DNA from: JBHJGO01 sp050331715
GTDB taxonomy: Bacteria; Cyanobacteriota; Cyanobacteriia; Cyanobacteriales; Microcoleaceae
DNA: 64,000 nucleotides
NCBI GenBank assembly: GCA_050331715.1
Contig: JBHJGO010000009.1
Span: forward strand, 72,423-136,422
Direction of reading: 5' to 3'
Each line of letters opens with the position of its first letter. Position 1 is the stretch's first letter. Shown here one piece after another: positions 8,239-17,436 of the stretch. The position numbers and the translations under genes were made by a program. The notes under the pieces are model-generated. The model had not been told where the DNA came from, searched no databases, and was given only the letters and a program-made list of their open reading frames with translations.

Positions 8239-8523
8239 CTACTCAGCTTCTTGACTTGTGTTGGGCATTTCATATTCGTACTGCTTTTGATCAGGCTCAG
8301 CACCAGTATTTGGAAGCTGATAGTAGGGATCACTTGTATTGACTGAGAAAGTTTCCTGGCTAGTATTGGGTAACTCGAATTCGTTAGCACTTTGAATAGG
8401 CTCTTCACCAACATGGGGAAGCTGGAAATCTGCAGTAGGATTTACCACTGCTTCGGGTGCATGGGGGACAGCCTCTTTGTCTACATTCGGAACATTATTG
8501 TTAGGATTAGAATTAGTTGCCAT
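8239..8523 (-). CDS. small secreted-free repeat protein with PNTSQE-type repeats, 94 aa
   Basis: Family not recognised. After a 30-residue Asn/Val/Pro-rich head, the protein consists of four imperfect repeats about 16 residues apart. The cores are FQLPHVGEEP, FELPNTSQET, YQLPNTGAEP and YEMPNTSQEA; consensus aromatic, Q/E, L/M, P, N, T, S/G, x, E. There is no signal peptide, cysteine or positive cluster; pI is clearly acidic. The ATG at 8523 was preferred to an in-frame TTG at 8532. Low-complexity repeats of this sort often bind a partner repeatedly or stay disordered; either is speculation. Convergent with the DUF389 gene. Confidence 0.6.
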   Translation of the reverse strand: MATNSNPNNNVPNVDKEAVPHAPEAVVNPTADFQLPHVGEEPIQSANEFELPNTSQETFSVNTSDPYYQLPNTGAEPDQKQYEYEMPNTSQEAE

Positions 8524-8625
8524 CTTGATCAATCAAAATATTTAGATATTGCAAGGCAAGCATAACAGCCGTATGCGATTTTTGCCTTCTACCTATTGAT
8601 AGATTCTTTGTACATTTTTCAGAAC

Positions 8626-9063
8626 TCAGACATTACACTGCTTAGCTTGGGAGTCTGTCGGCACTAGCTGGCTAATAGCTGATAGAAGCCGATCAGTAGA
8701 AATTGGCTTCTTCAAGGTAATGTCCGCCTTTAGTGCTTTGGCCATGTCCAATACTTCTAGAATTCCCTTTTGGGGATACCCACTCACCGCGATGACACGG
8801 GGTTGAAACTTTGTTTCGAAGCTCTTGAGCTGCTGCAGTAGTTTCAGTCCATGTAGATTTGAGCCAAAAGTATCCTCTTCAACGGAAGTATTATCTTCAA
8901 TTAAAATATCGAGAACTAATACATCAATCCTTGATCTTTTGATAATTTCTTCTGCTACTTTCCGATCACTACAAATCCATGTTTCATGACCCACTTCCTC
9001 CAGGGCAGCTTCCCAGTATAGAGCAAGCTCGCGATGATCCTCAAATATTAAAACTCGAGCCAT
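8626..9063 (-). CDS. single-domain response regulator (REC only)
   Basis: Stand-alone receiver domain of 145 residues with acidic pair Glu8/Asp9, phospho-acceptor Asp52 in DVLVLDI, Ser/Thr switch region AVSGYP and conserved Lys in ITLKKPIS. An insertion EDNTSVEEDTFGSN after the phospho-Asp is longer than usual and acidic. There is no output domain, so it acts by protein-protein contact or as a phosphate shuttle. It lies 38 bases downstream of the bacteriophytochrome on the same strand, the usual arrangement for a phytochrome and its response regulator. Confidence 0.88.
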   Translation of the reverse strand: MARVLIFEDHRELALYWEAALEEVGHETWICSDRKVAEEIIKRSRIDVLVLDILIEDNTSVEEDTFGSNLHGLKLLQQLKSFETKFQPRVIAVSGYPQKGILEVLDMAKALKADITLKKPISTDRLLSAISQLVPTDSQAKQCNV

Positions 9064-9101
9064 TTTACACTTAATCGAAATACGTCAGATAATCGTTTCC
9101 T

Positions 9102-11693
9102 TCATCTTATTTTAACATTTTGCTGGCCCTTTTTCAAGATCTTTTCAATTGTACTAATCAATACAACCTCATTAATTGGCTTCTTGAGTAACGGTTTTGT
9201 TCGAAATGGATCTGGGATTGCATGCTTAGAGATGTATCCTGTCGTAAATACAAATGGAATATTACGTTTCATAAGCTCTTCCGCAAGTTCAAATGATGTT
9301 TCCCCTTTGAGATTAATATCAAGGAAAGCAATCTGATAATTATGTTCCTTACTTTCTAGTTCTTCTAGGGCTACTTTGATTCTAGGAACCGCATCAACTG
9401 TCTCGAAACCGTGGTTTCTCAAAATGTCTTCAATATCCTGGGCAATTAGCATATTGTCCTCAACCACCAGAGCTGCACCATAAAAACTCGTATCAGCTAC
9501 TGAAGGACTGCTTTGCTCTAACAATTGCTCAGGACTCCTACTTCGCCATAACACATAGCCATTCGGAATCCAAAATTTGGCTCGGACACCACTTTGATCG
9601 AAGCTCAACTGTGCTTCACCATCAAATTCGTAGGGAATTGCCCGCTCGATTAAGGTTCGTCCAAATCCTTTACGTTTTGGGAGTTGAACAATTGGCCCAT
9701 TTTCCTCACGCCACAAAAATCCCAGACCCCCATCTTCCCCTTGCCATTGGATTGAAACTTTTCCTTGGGGAACAGAGAGAGCACCGTACTTGGCGGAGTT
9801 GGATACCAGCTCGTGCAGCACTAGGCCGAACACCAGGGCAAAATCCGACTTGAGGCTCACCTCAAAATCTGACATGAAAACTCGCTCATTGATGTCAGAC
9901 AGGTAGGGTTTAATCTCAGCACTAATCAATCGTTTGAGGGAAGGCCATTCTAGCTGATTGCCAGCCGCTAGTTCATGAGCAGAGGCTAGGGCGGTAATTC
10001 GTTGTTCCAATGTCGTAACGTATTCTGTGATGCTGGAGGCGGAAGCTTTTGTCTGACGAGCGACAGAGCGGATCAGGGCCAGAATGTTTTTCACGCGATG
10101 GTTAAGCTCCGCAATCAACATCTCGTGCTGTTGCCGCTGTTTGATCCAGGCTTGCTGACTCAGTTGATTGTGGCTCGTGGCAAACTGTAGTAAACCGAGA
10201 CGCAGTTCCAGGGCGGCAGAAACATTTGCAGGTGTCCAGGGAGAAGAACAATTGGCAACGGACTCTTTGTATTCCTCAAAAGACGCGCGGGGGATCAAGC
10301 GAGGCCCAAATTGACCAAACTTAATCTCCTTCTCAGGAGAACCGGCCCAACGCACTTGACGAATAATTTCATTTCTGAAAAATGCCAGGTAAAACTGTTC
10401 ATTAGGTACAATTCCCAGGATCATAGCACCGGCAGATTGGTTCAACGTGACATCGGGTGGAAAATCAACGTTTGATAGGTTCTCAATCGTGGTGACCTCT
10501 GATTCTGAGTAGGCTTGACTCTGGCGAATCAGTTCATGAATCGCCTCAGTCGAGGGGACAGCTCCCTCTGTCGTCAGGGTTTCTCCGTACTTGATCGCCA
10601 GTCCATCTGCCATCACCAATTGTAGAAGTCGGGGGCTGTGCTGCTGCAACAGATTGACCAAGTCCTGCTGCTGAATATTCTGTAACTCGGAAACAAATTG
10701 TCCAATGGTAGACTTTGAGCGCCGTCGAGACTGGAAGCGTTCTTCTTCTATAGCATTCTGTAGCTTGAGGGAAAATACTTGACCAAAAATTTCACAGACG
10801 GCTCGAAAGTCAGGTGGAACTAGTATCGGCTGGTGATGATGAAACGCAAATAGCCCCCACAGCTCACTCTGGACAATGATCGCAACATTCATCGTTGCCC
10901 GAACTCCCATGTTTTCCAGGTATTCGACGTGAATCGGAGACACCGCTCGCAACTGGGTCAAAGAGAGGTCAAGCGGAGCTTCAGACTCAAGTGATAGCAG
11001 TGGAGAAGGCTGAAGCTGAATGTCTGGAATCACGCGGATTGGCATTCTCAGCAAAATTGCTCGGTACTGCTTTGGAATATCGGAGGCGGGGTAGCGTAGT
11101 CCCAAGTAGGGAGCGTAGCGACTCCTTACTGCTTCTGCAACAACTTCTCCTTCGCCCTCCGGTAGAAATTTATAGGCCATTACCCGATCAAATCCTGTCA
11201 TGCCTCTCAGGGATAGCACCGCATTCTCCAGCATGGCTTGGGGATCTTGCTGAGCCTGAAGCTGAGACATCATGCTTTTCACCAGAGACACAGGTTCTCG
11301 GCGATGTTCCTCAGAATGATCTAGCGCTTCAACCTCAATCACAAAACGCTCGTTGCTTCGATGAGCACTGATCTCGAAGAGCTTCCCATGAACCTTGTAG
11401 GAGCCAACCCGCTCTCGTTGAGTTTGGATGGTGGACAATCCACAGGTGTTGTTCAAATCGTGGACGATTTTCCCAGATAGAACTGTGCTGGGATCATGCC
11501 CGAGAGCTTCCTGGGTTGAGACGCCTAGCACTGATTCCAGGTTGGCTGAGGCGTGGAGAATCTGCTCCAGTTGCAGATCCGTCGCAATCAATGCACCAAA
11601 GGGTTGAATTTCACCTGGAATGTGGATCGGTTCGCGATCGCAGTTATCCAGGGCAAGTTTTTGAACCTCACTATGACTAACAAAATCTACCAT
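9102..11693 (-). CDS. bphP: bacteriophytochrome with HWE-type kinase and C-terminal receiver
   Basis: Red/far-red photoreceptor kinase of 863 residues. Domains in order: PAS (about 15-120), GAF (145-310) with YPASDIP at 201-207 (Asp205), PHY (330-510) with the tongue motif PRASF at 468-472, HWE/HisKA_2 kinase (phospho-His532 in ELNHRVKN; N box HELVSNSAKYGAL near 627; G box GFGRTLIERA near 676), and REC (740-860, Asp792). Cys18 in NCDREPIHIPGEIQPFG is the biliverdin-attachment position, whereas the phycocyanobilin position of Cph1-type phytochromes holds Ile254 (SPIH). A biliverdin chromophore is therefore inferred. The fused REC plus the adjacent separate REC protein suggest a phosphorelay. 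It is the third gene of a same-strand signalling cluster. Confidence 0.93.
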   Translation of the reverse strand: MVDFVSHSEVQKLALDNCDREPIHIPGEIQPFGALIATDLQLEQILHASANLESVLGVSTQEALGHDPSTVLSGKIVHDLNNTCGLSTIQTQRERVGSYKVHGKLFEISAHRSNERFVIEVEALDHSEEHRREPVSLVKSMMSQLQAQQDPQAMLENAVLSLRGMTGFDRVMAYKFLPEGEGEVVAEAVRSRYAPYLGLRYPASDIPKQYRAILLRMPIRVIPDIQLQPSPLLSLESEAPLDLSLTQLRAVSPIHVEYLENMGVRATMNVAIIVQSELWGLFAFHHHQPILVPPDFRAVCEIFGQVFSLKLQNAIEEERFQSRRRSKSTIGQFVSELQNIQQQDLVNLLQQHSPRLLQLVMADGLAIKYGETLTTEGAVPSTEAIHELIRQSQAYSESEVTTIENLSNVDFPPDVTLNQSAGAMILGIVPNEQFYLAFFRNEIIRQVRWAGSPEKEIKFGQFGPRLIPRASFEEYKESVANCSSPWTPANVSAALELRLGLLQFATSHNQLSQQAWIKQRQQHEMLIAELNHRVKNILALIRSVARQTKASASSITEYVTTLEQRITALASAHELAAGNQLEWPSLKRLISAEIKPYLSDINERVFMSDFEVSLKSDFALVFGLVLHELVSNSAKYGALSVPQGKVSIQWQGEDGGLGFLWREENGPIVQLPKRKGFGRTLIERAIPYEFDGEAQLSFDQSGVRAKFWIPNGYVLWRSRSPEQLLEQSSPSVADTSFYGAALVVEDNMLIAQDIEDILRNHGFETVDAVPRIKVALEELESKEHNYQIAFLDINLKGETSFELAEELMKRNIPFVFTTGYISKHAIPDPFRTKPLLKKPINEVVLISTIEKILKKGQQNVKIR

Positions 11694-11879
11694 CGAAAAA
11701 AGTCAATCTAAAAATTATTCTCCTAACTCCGTCAAAATTGTCCCTCCCGAAGCAAGATACTTCAGTCTGAACGTGGAGCAAGGCTCATCTGCTCTGTTAT
11801 TGTAATCAAATATTTCAATCACATCTCTTAATCAAATATCCCAATTAGGAACCCTGGCCAATACGTTTATAAAGACTGG

Positions 11880-12950
11880 CTACTTTGGCTGATTCATGGG
11901 GAGCTGAACTATGAATGTTGTTCCCTGACCAACCTCGGATCGTACGTCAATCGTGCCATGGTGAGAGTAAGCAATCTGATAGCACAAATATAACCCCAAA
12001 CCACTGCCAGATCGAAAATGCTTTCCCTGTTGAAATCGTTCAAAAATTTTGACTTGATCTTCCGAGGAAATTCCGATTCCTGTATCGATAACTTCGATCT
12101 TCACCTGCTGGGAAGCTTGACTGACTTTTAGCTCTATATATCCAGTGTCAGTAAACTTGAGCGCATTGCCAATCAGGTTTGTTAAAACGCGACGAATTTC
12201 CAGACGGTCGCCCGAAATTTTTTCCACCTCGTCGGCAACTTCCAACTTTAGAGCCAAGCCTTTGTCTTGGGCAAGAGGTATTAATTCCTGGATGACTTCT
12301 TGAACCAGTTCAGGTAAATCAAAGTCGATAAAGCTTAAAACTTTCTGCCCAACGTCGTAGGAGTAGACATCCAACAACGTATTTAGCATCAGGAGCAAAT
12401 TATGATTACTACTAGCGATACTTGAAATTGCCTCTTTTACATCAGGAATAACTTTACCAAAGGCTTCCTGTTCTATTAGGCTGAGCATTCGATCAACTGC
12501 TAGCAGCGGTGTTCGTAGGTCATGGGTCAAACAGTGGATAAAACTTTCTCGCTGGTCAATACTATGCTTCAGTCGCAGAAGCGAGCGAACTCTAGCTTGT
12601 AGTTCATCGATCTTAATCGGTTTGCGAATGAACTCGTCGGCCCCTGCGTCTAGCCCCTGAACCACACTGGATTGGTCGTGAGCCGTGATCATTAGAATCG
12701 GAATGAAAGGTAACTTCTGGTTCTCGCGAATTCGCCTTGCAACCTCATAACCATCCATTCCGGGCATCATAACGTCCAACAAGACCAGATCGGGTGGAGA
12801 GTCTTCCATTTGAGCCAGAGCATCTAACCCATTGTCGATTAGAGTAATTTCGTGTCCTTCCTCTTCCAGGGCCAGCTGTACCAGGAACAAATTATCCGGG
12901 ATATCATCAACAGCGAGAATTTTCTTCGGCTTTGATCTAGAAGTGACCAT
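11880..12950 (-). CDS. response regulator-histidine kinase fusion (REC-HisKA-HATPase)
   Basis: Hybrid of 356 residues with an N-terminal receiver (Asp59 in LVLLDVMMPGMDGYEV; Lys110 in IRKPI), then HisKA with phospho-His143 in THDLRTPL, N box NLIGNALKFTDTGY and G boxes DTGIGI and GSGLGLY. No membrane span, so a soluble kinase whose activity is presumably controlled by phosphorylation of its own receiver. Starts 76 bases after the stop of the ethylene-receptor-like kinase on the same strand and is the likeliest recipient of its phosphate. Confidence 0.9.
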   Translation of the reverse strand: MVTSRSKPKKILAVDDIPDNLFLVQLALEEEGHEITLIDNGLDALAQMEDSPPDLVLLDVMMPGMDGYEVARRIRENQKLPFIPILMITAHDQSSVVQGLDAGADEFIRKPIKIDELQARVRSLLRLKHSIDQRESFIHCLTHDLRTPLLAVDRMLSLIEQEAFGKVIPDVKEAISSIASSNHNLLLMLNTLLDVYSYDVGQKVLSFIDFDLPELVQEVIQELIPLAQDKGLALKLEVADEVEKISGDRLEIRRVLTNLIGNALKFTDTGYIELKVSQASQQVKIEVIDTGIGISSEDQVKIFERFQQGKHFRSGSGLGLYLCYQIAYSHHGTIDVRSEVGQGTTFIVQLPMNQPK

Positions 12951-13026
12951 GCTTATATTCTTAAATCAAACTTATCAAATATCTACAGGTTAACTCTCTT
13001 ATCGTTTTCTGAAATCTCTCAAAAGG

Positions 13027-15837
13027 CTATAAGTTAATCAATCTCGGTAAATTGATTGTAAAGGTTGATCCTTCTCCCAGGGTGCTTTCAACCTGGATTG
13101 TCCCATTCATCATCTCAACTAAGGACTTAGTGATTGCTAATCCTAGACCTGTACCTGCGTGATGACGAGTCAGGGTTTGATCAACTTGACGGAACGCTTC
13201 AAAAATCGTCTCAAAATCATCGTTAGCAATGCCAATCCCTGTATCTTGAACTGCAACTGAGACCTTGTCTGGACTGATTTCTGAAGCAACAACCTTTACC
13301 ATACCCGCTTCGGTGAATTTGATTGCATTGGAAACTAAATTAATCAGGCTTCGCCGTAGGCAGGTTTTGTCGTTAAAAATTCTCTTATTGCTTAGATTCT
13401 GGATCTCAATCGATAGATTCAATTTCTTAGCATCGGCTAGCGATCGCATTTCTTCAATAGTCAGACGCACCAGCACCTCCAGGTCAAACTCTTCAGGATT
13501 CAACTCAATTCGGCCTGATTCTAATCTAGAGAAGTCGAGAACTTCATTTAGCATTTCCAATAAATTTTGGCTGTTATTGAAAATTCGCTCAACCATTTCG
13601 TGCTGGCGCTCGGTTAATTCCCCATATTTCTGACTCTGGAGCATTTGTGAAAATCCCATGATAGAATTCATCGGCGTTCGCAGTTCATGGGACATGGTTG
13701 CCAAAAATTGAGATTTTAGCTTCGAGGCTTCCTGAAGCTGAAGATTCTGTAATTCTAATTGTTTGCGTTGCTTGGTCAGTTCGCTGTTTCGGGATTTTAA
13801 AACGGCTTCACTTTGTTTGCGTTCAGTAATGTCATTCAGCGCCCCGAATGTACCGATCACTTCTTCTCCATCTTGATTGAGCTGGGCATAAATTTCCAGC
13901 CACCGAAATTCTCCATTCCGGGTCGGACAGCGAAACTCATAGGTGAGGGAGTCCTGCTTGAGTGTGATCAGATTTTGAAATAGGTCATTCAGGTTTTGCT
14001 GATCTCGCTTTGAGTAAACGTAATCCAAAAATGAAGTATTCAAACTATCTTCAAAGGTAAAACCCGTCACCTCTATCCAGGCCGGACTCAGAAATGTCCA
14101 GCGGCCTTGCATATCCGTTTGAAAAATAATTTCTTGGATACTATTGATCACCGCCCGATAAAGGCGATTCACCTTGTTAAATTTACTTTTTCGCTCATTT
14201 AATTCCCGCTCCAATTGCTGATTTAAACTAACAACGGCTACCTCAGCTTGCTTCCGTGCGGTAATATCCCGTGAAATTGAAATAACTACCTGAGACTCAT
14301 CTTCAACAGTACCAACAATTTTATTGGTTGTTTCTAGCCAGGTGTAGGAACTGTCTTTGCGTCGAAACCGATAGCTTTGAGTGTATTGAGTTGGAAGCTG
14401 ACCTGGCGATTTCTGAAACTGTTCTAGGGCAACTGAGTCTTCGGGATGCAGAAATTCTACGAAATTCCGTCCGACCAACTCATCAGGCTTGTAGCCCAAG
14501 AGTTGGCGACAGGCCGGAGAAACATAGAGATACACCCCGTCCATAGCTTGGGTAGAGATTAAATCAGATGAATTGTCAGCAACGAGCTGGTATCGCTCAA
14601 TGCTTGCTTGCAGTTGCGCCTCAGTATGTTTACGCCGAGTAATATTTAAACTCGTACCAATGATCCGATAGACTCTTCCCTCCGGATCTCTCAGAGGGTT
14701 CAGGTGGGTTAACCACCAACTTTCCACTCCTTGAAAGGGCAGGTATTCTTCGTAATTGATTGAACGAACTTCTTCAACACATTTAGCGTAGTTTGAATGA
14801 ACCTGTGCCGCCGCCTCTGGAGGAAAGAGATCGGTCAGCGCCTTTTGATAAATTTCCTCTACCGAGATTCCCGTTAATCTCTCGCAAGCTGGATTGAATC
14901 CCAAATAACGAAACTGAGGCCCCGGTTGAACTTCTACAACAAAGATTGCCAGCTCAACTCCATTGTAAATGCTGCGGAGAAACTGCTCTCGTTCCTCCAA
15001 TTGTGCCTGAACCTGCTTGATGTTAGTAATGTCTCGCATTGCAACGACTGCCCCAATTTTTTCTCCTGTCACTGTCCTGATCGGTTCTCCACTGGCTAAA
15101 ACCGTTCTCGAAACGCCTTGCTTTGGGGCAATTATGATTTCTATGTCTCTGACGGATTCTCCCTGAAGTGCACGAAATAGCGGGATTTCTGACTGATCTA
15201 AGGGGGTTTTTCCATCAACGTGATACAGATCATAGTGTTGCGCCCATTCGGTTGCTGGCAGTGGCTCCTGTGGGAGACCATGAAAGATTTGGGTGGCCCG
15301 GTTAAACAAGGTAAGGACTCCGTTGGCATCGCAGGCGACAATTCCGTCGGAAAGATTCTCCAGCAGGGCATCCAGAAACTCATGTTCTTCTTGGCGCTTA
15401 GTTTCTACCCACTCGCGATCTACAATCTCCTGGGTAAGCTGGCTGTTGACCTCCTGAACCTGGCTACGAGAAGGCAGCGTCGAAATCTCTGGAAGCAGCT
15501 TAGCAAGGGTAATCGCTGTTGCAAACGAAACTATAGCTGTGATGGCTCGAACCATTCCAGAGGCCCAGTAGTTCGGATGCCAAAGCGTCCAGATATCGAA
15601 TAAATGACCCACCCCACAAAAAACAATAAAAGCTGCAAATAGCAGAAACACTGAATTAAATGGAACGTCAGCCCGCCGACGTGTAATCTGAACCAACATA
15701 ATCGGAATCGAAAGGTATGACAATGCAATAACCACATTGCTAACCAGATGTAACCCCACTAAACCTGGCTTCCACAAATAGCACATACCGTGAGGCATGA
15801 AGGAAGTTGCCAACAGATTAATATTTACCACAGCCAT
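13027..15837 (-). CDS. ethylene-receptor-like multi-PAS sensor histidine kinase
   Basis: 936-residue membrane kinase. Residues 20-120 form the three-helix ethylene-binding-type domain (HLVSNVVIALSYLSIP, then FIVFCGVGHLFDIWTLW). The copper-ligand pair Cys74 and His78 is conserved, but the position of ETR1 Asp25, needed for ethylene binding, is Asn34. A coiled coil and four or five PAS/PAC domains follow (about 150-680; several ERKQ/RKQA linkers). Then HisKA (His near 705 in MSHELRTPM) and HATPase (NLVSNAIKFTEAG, DTGIGI, GTGLGLAI). No receiver of its own. Together with the downstream REC-kinase, phytochrome and REC protein it forms a run of four signalling genes. Input ligand uncertain: ethylene, another small molecule, or signals via PAS. 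Confidence 0.9.
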   Translation of the reverse strand: MAVVNINLLATSFMPHGMCYLWKPGLVGLHLVSNVVIALSYLSIPIMLVQITRRRADVPFNSVFLLFAAFIVFCGVGHLFDIWTLWHPNYWASGMVRAITAIVSFATAITLAKLLPEISTLPSRSQVQEVNSQLTQEIVDREWVETKRQEEHEFLDALLENLSDGIVACDANGVLTLFNRATQIFHGLPQEPLPATEWAQHYDLYHVDGKTPLDQSEIPLFRALQGESVRDIEIIIAPKQGVSRTVLASGEPIRTVTGEKIGAVVAMRDITNIKQVQAQLEEREQFLRSIYNGVELAIFVVEVQPGPQFRYLGFNPACERLTGISVEEIYQKALTDLFPPEAAAQVHSNYAKCVEEVRSINYEEYLPFQGVESWWLTHLNPLRDPEGRVYRIIGTSLNITRRKHTEAQLQASIERYQLVADNSSDLISTQAMDGVYLYVSPACRQLLGYKPDELVGRNFVEFLHPEDSVALEQFQKSPGQLPTQYTQSYRFRRKDSSYTWLETTNKIVGTVEDESQVVISISRDITARKQAEVAVVSLNQQLERELNERKSKFNKVNRLYRAVINSIQEIIFQTDMQGRWTFLSPAWIEVTGFTFEDSLNTSFLDYVYSKRDQQNLNDLFQNLITLKQDSLTYEFRCPTRNGEFRWLEIYAQLNQDGEEVIGTFGALNDITERKQSEAVLKSRNSELTKQRKQLELQNLQLQEASKLKSQFLATMSHELRTPMNSIMGFSQMLQSQKYGELTERQHEMVERIFNNSQNLLEMLNEVLDFSRLESGRIELNPEEFDLEVLVRLTIEEMRSLADAKKLNLSIEIQNLSNKRIFNDKTCLRRSLINLVSNAIKFTEAGMVKVVASEISPDKVSVAVQDTGIGIANDDFETIFEAFRQVDQTLTRHHAGTGLGLAITKSLVEMMNGTIQVESTLGEGSTFTINLPRLINL

Positions 15838-16301
15838 AAAACTAGATAACAGGAAGTACTAACTACTACCGATGACTAAAAAGTAAGTCGGCAAACAAAT
15901 ATCGAGAAAAGTTAATTACCCAGACTAGCACGTCGATCCGTAAACTGTTCAGACTGATTACCTGCCTTTCTGATAAACCTTGGCGTCTCACCAATATCCC
16001 CAACCGCTGGTTGACTGAAAAAACATACAAAAACCTCACCATACATGGCTCTCAGCCATATATTTACTACGACCCTACAGACTAAGTAGAGCAAGGCTTC
16101 CGAGCATATAAGGGCTTGCAACAACTAGGCTCCAGTATATGCCTGCTTTTCATGATAGCTGTAATTCTTGCTCAGAAGCACTTTCAGAGATTTTTATTCA
16201 ACTTTTGTCAGTCAATCAGCCCCAACCGTTTCCCTCCCTTGTCAATAGATAGATAGATGTCGCCTGATTGTAAATGCTATCTTTGCTTAGCAGTATAAAG
16301 G

Positions 16302-16319
16302 CTCTGTCTAAAGATAGAG
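16302..16319. promoter_or_regulatory. GATAGA-type dyad upstream of the NarL-type regulator
   Basis: CTCTGTCTAAAGATAGAG is an imperfect inverted repeat 210 bases upstream of the regulator start. Its right half AAAGATAGA is repeated exactly at 20717-20725 and 25689-25697. Confidence 0.3.
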
Positions 16320-16450
16320 TTGTTGATATGAGCAAAGATTCAAGCAATTTCAGAAGGATTTTGCTATGATTTTGGCAAAACTAACTTGGTGATGGAATTC
16401 ATTCCTCTGTCAAAGGTTTACCTCATCAAGCTAAGAAGTTTTTTGTTTAT

Positions 16451-16466
16451 CTATCTTCCGATAGAA
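16451..16466. promoter_or_regulatory. dyad CTATC-TTCCGATAG upstream of the NarL-type regulator
   Basis: CTATCTTCCGATAGAA is an inverted repeat 63 bases upstream of the regulator start codon, a plausible operator or promoter-element position. It shares half-sites with 3992-4007. Autoregulation by the LuxR-type regulator would explain the cluster but is unproven. Confidence 0.32.
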
Positions 16467-16528
16467 GAGTGGCTTCATTGCTGCTTGATAGATTGTGGTA
16501 ATATCAAAAATTCTCTATCTCGTGTCTA

Positions 16529-17251
16529 ATGAACAAGATTCGCGTCGTTCTAGTCGAAGATCATAATCTAACTCGAATTGGGCTTTGCACCGCTTTAAAG
16601 CAGTTTGACATGGTTGAAGTAGTTGGAGACGCGGCCAATGCTCGTCAGGGTCTTGAGGTTTTGCAGGAAGCTCAGCCTGATGTTGCTCTAGTTGATATTG
16701 GTCTGCCGGATATGGACGGTATCGAGTTAGTACAGAGATACAAGCAGTCCCAAGTCGAAGCCGGTGCAGAGCCTCCGAGAGTACTAATGCTGACGATGCA
16801 CGATGATGAGGATGCGGTATTGTCTGCCTTTGCTGCTGGAGCCGATTCCTATAGCCTCAAAGACGTCAGCATGGAGAATCTGGTACAAGCAATTCAACTG
16901 ACCCACGCTGGGGATGCCTGGATTGATCCAGCGATCGCCCGCATCGTTCTACAGCAGGCCCGTCAAGACGAAAAGAGGTCTGGTGAAGTAGCCAACAGCA
17001 CAGCTACTACTACTATTGAAGCTCTAGATCCTCAAGCGCAGCAGATCATGGAAGCCGATCCATTGACGGAGCGGGAGTTGGAGGTGTTGGAACTGATTGT
17101 TGGTGGCTGTAGTAATGCAGATATTGCTGAGAAGCTCTACATCACAGTCGGAACGGTCAAAACTCACGTTCGTAGCATTCTGAATAAGCTTTGCGTTGAT
17201 GATCGAACCCAGGCAGCCGTTCGAGCTTTGCGGTCTGGATTAGTGGGATAG
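16529..17251 (+). CDS. NarL/FixJ-type response regulator with LuxR HTH
   Basis: Two-domain transcription factor of 240 residues. The receiver (5-125) has Glu10/Asp11, phospho-Asp in DVALVDIGLPDMDGIEL near residue 57 and Lys in SYSLKDVS. A linker rich in Ala/Thr/Gln is followed by a LuxR-type helix-turn-helix (about 175-235): LTERELEVLELIVGG, NADIAEKLYITVGTVKTHV, RSILNKL. It belongs to the cyanobacterial regulators that control light or stress genes; the specific orthologue is not clear. No kinase is adjacent on the same strand, but the four-gene kinase cluster diverges from it. Upstream DNA is packed with GATAGA dyads. nblA lies 0.9 kb downstream, which makes it a candidate controller of phycobilisome breakdown. 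Confidence 0.9.
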   Translation: MNKIRVVLVEDHNLTRIGLCTALKQFDMVEVVGDAANARQGLEVLQEAQPDVALVDIGLPDMDGIELVQRYKQSQVEAGAEPPRVLMLTMHDDEDAVLSAFAAGADSYSLKDVSMENLVQAIQLTHAGDAWIDPAIARIVLQQARQDEKRSGEVANSTATTTIEALDPQAQQIMEADPLTERELEVLELIVGGCSNADIAEKLYITVGTVKTHVRSILNKLCVDDRTQAAVRALRSGLVG

Positions 17252-17436
17252 GAGACCAGAGCATTGATGATCTCTCCGTTCATCCAGATCTTGGGAAATT
17301 CTAAGGCTATTCTTTTCAAAACCTCTAACTAGAGGGTGAGGAAGGCTGCTCTTTTTCTTGCTTCACTGGTAGTAGGCGATAGTAATAACGTTTTATTTAG
17401 CGAATAGAGCTACGTTTTAGTGAGTCAAAGGAAATT

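Larger units (their letters stand above)
15838..16528. other. 691-base intergenic region between the kinase and the NarL-type regulator
   Basis: No convincing gene: a 70-codon frame on the minus strand (15912-16124) has no recognisable sequence or RBS. The right half holds several GATAGA words: tandem AGATAGATAGAT at 16247-16258, GCTATCTTTG at 16276-16285, the dyad at 16302-16319 and the dyad at 16451-16466. All face the regulator gene starting at 16529. A small inverted repeat ATGGCTCTCAGCCAT lies near 16046. Confidence 0.4.

Noticed and set aside
15912..16124. 70-codon minus-strand frame in the gap before the NarL-type regulator
   Set aside because: No RBS, no recognisable sequence, and the DNA holds regulatory-type repeats.
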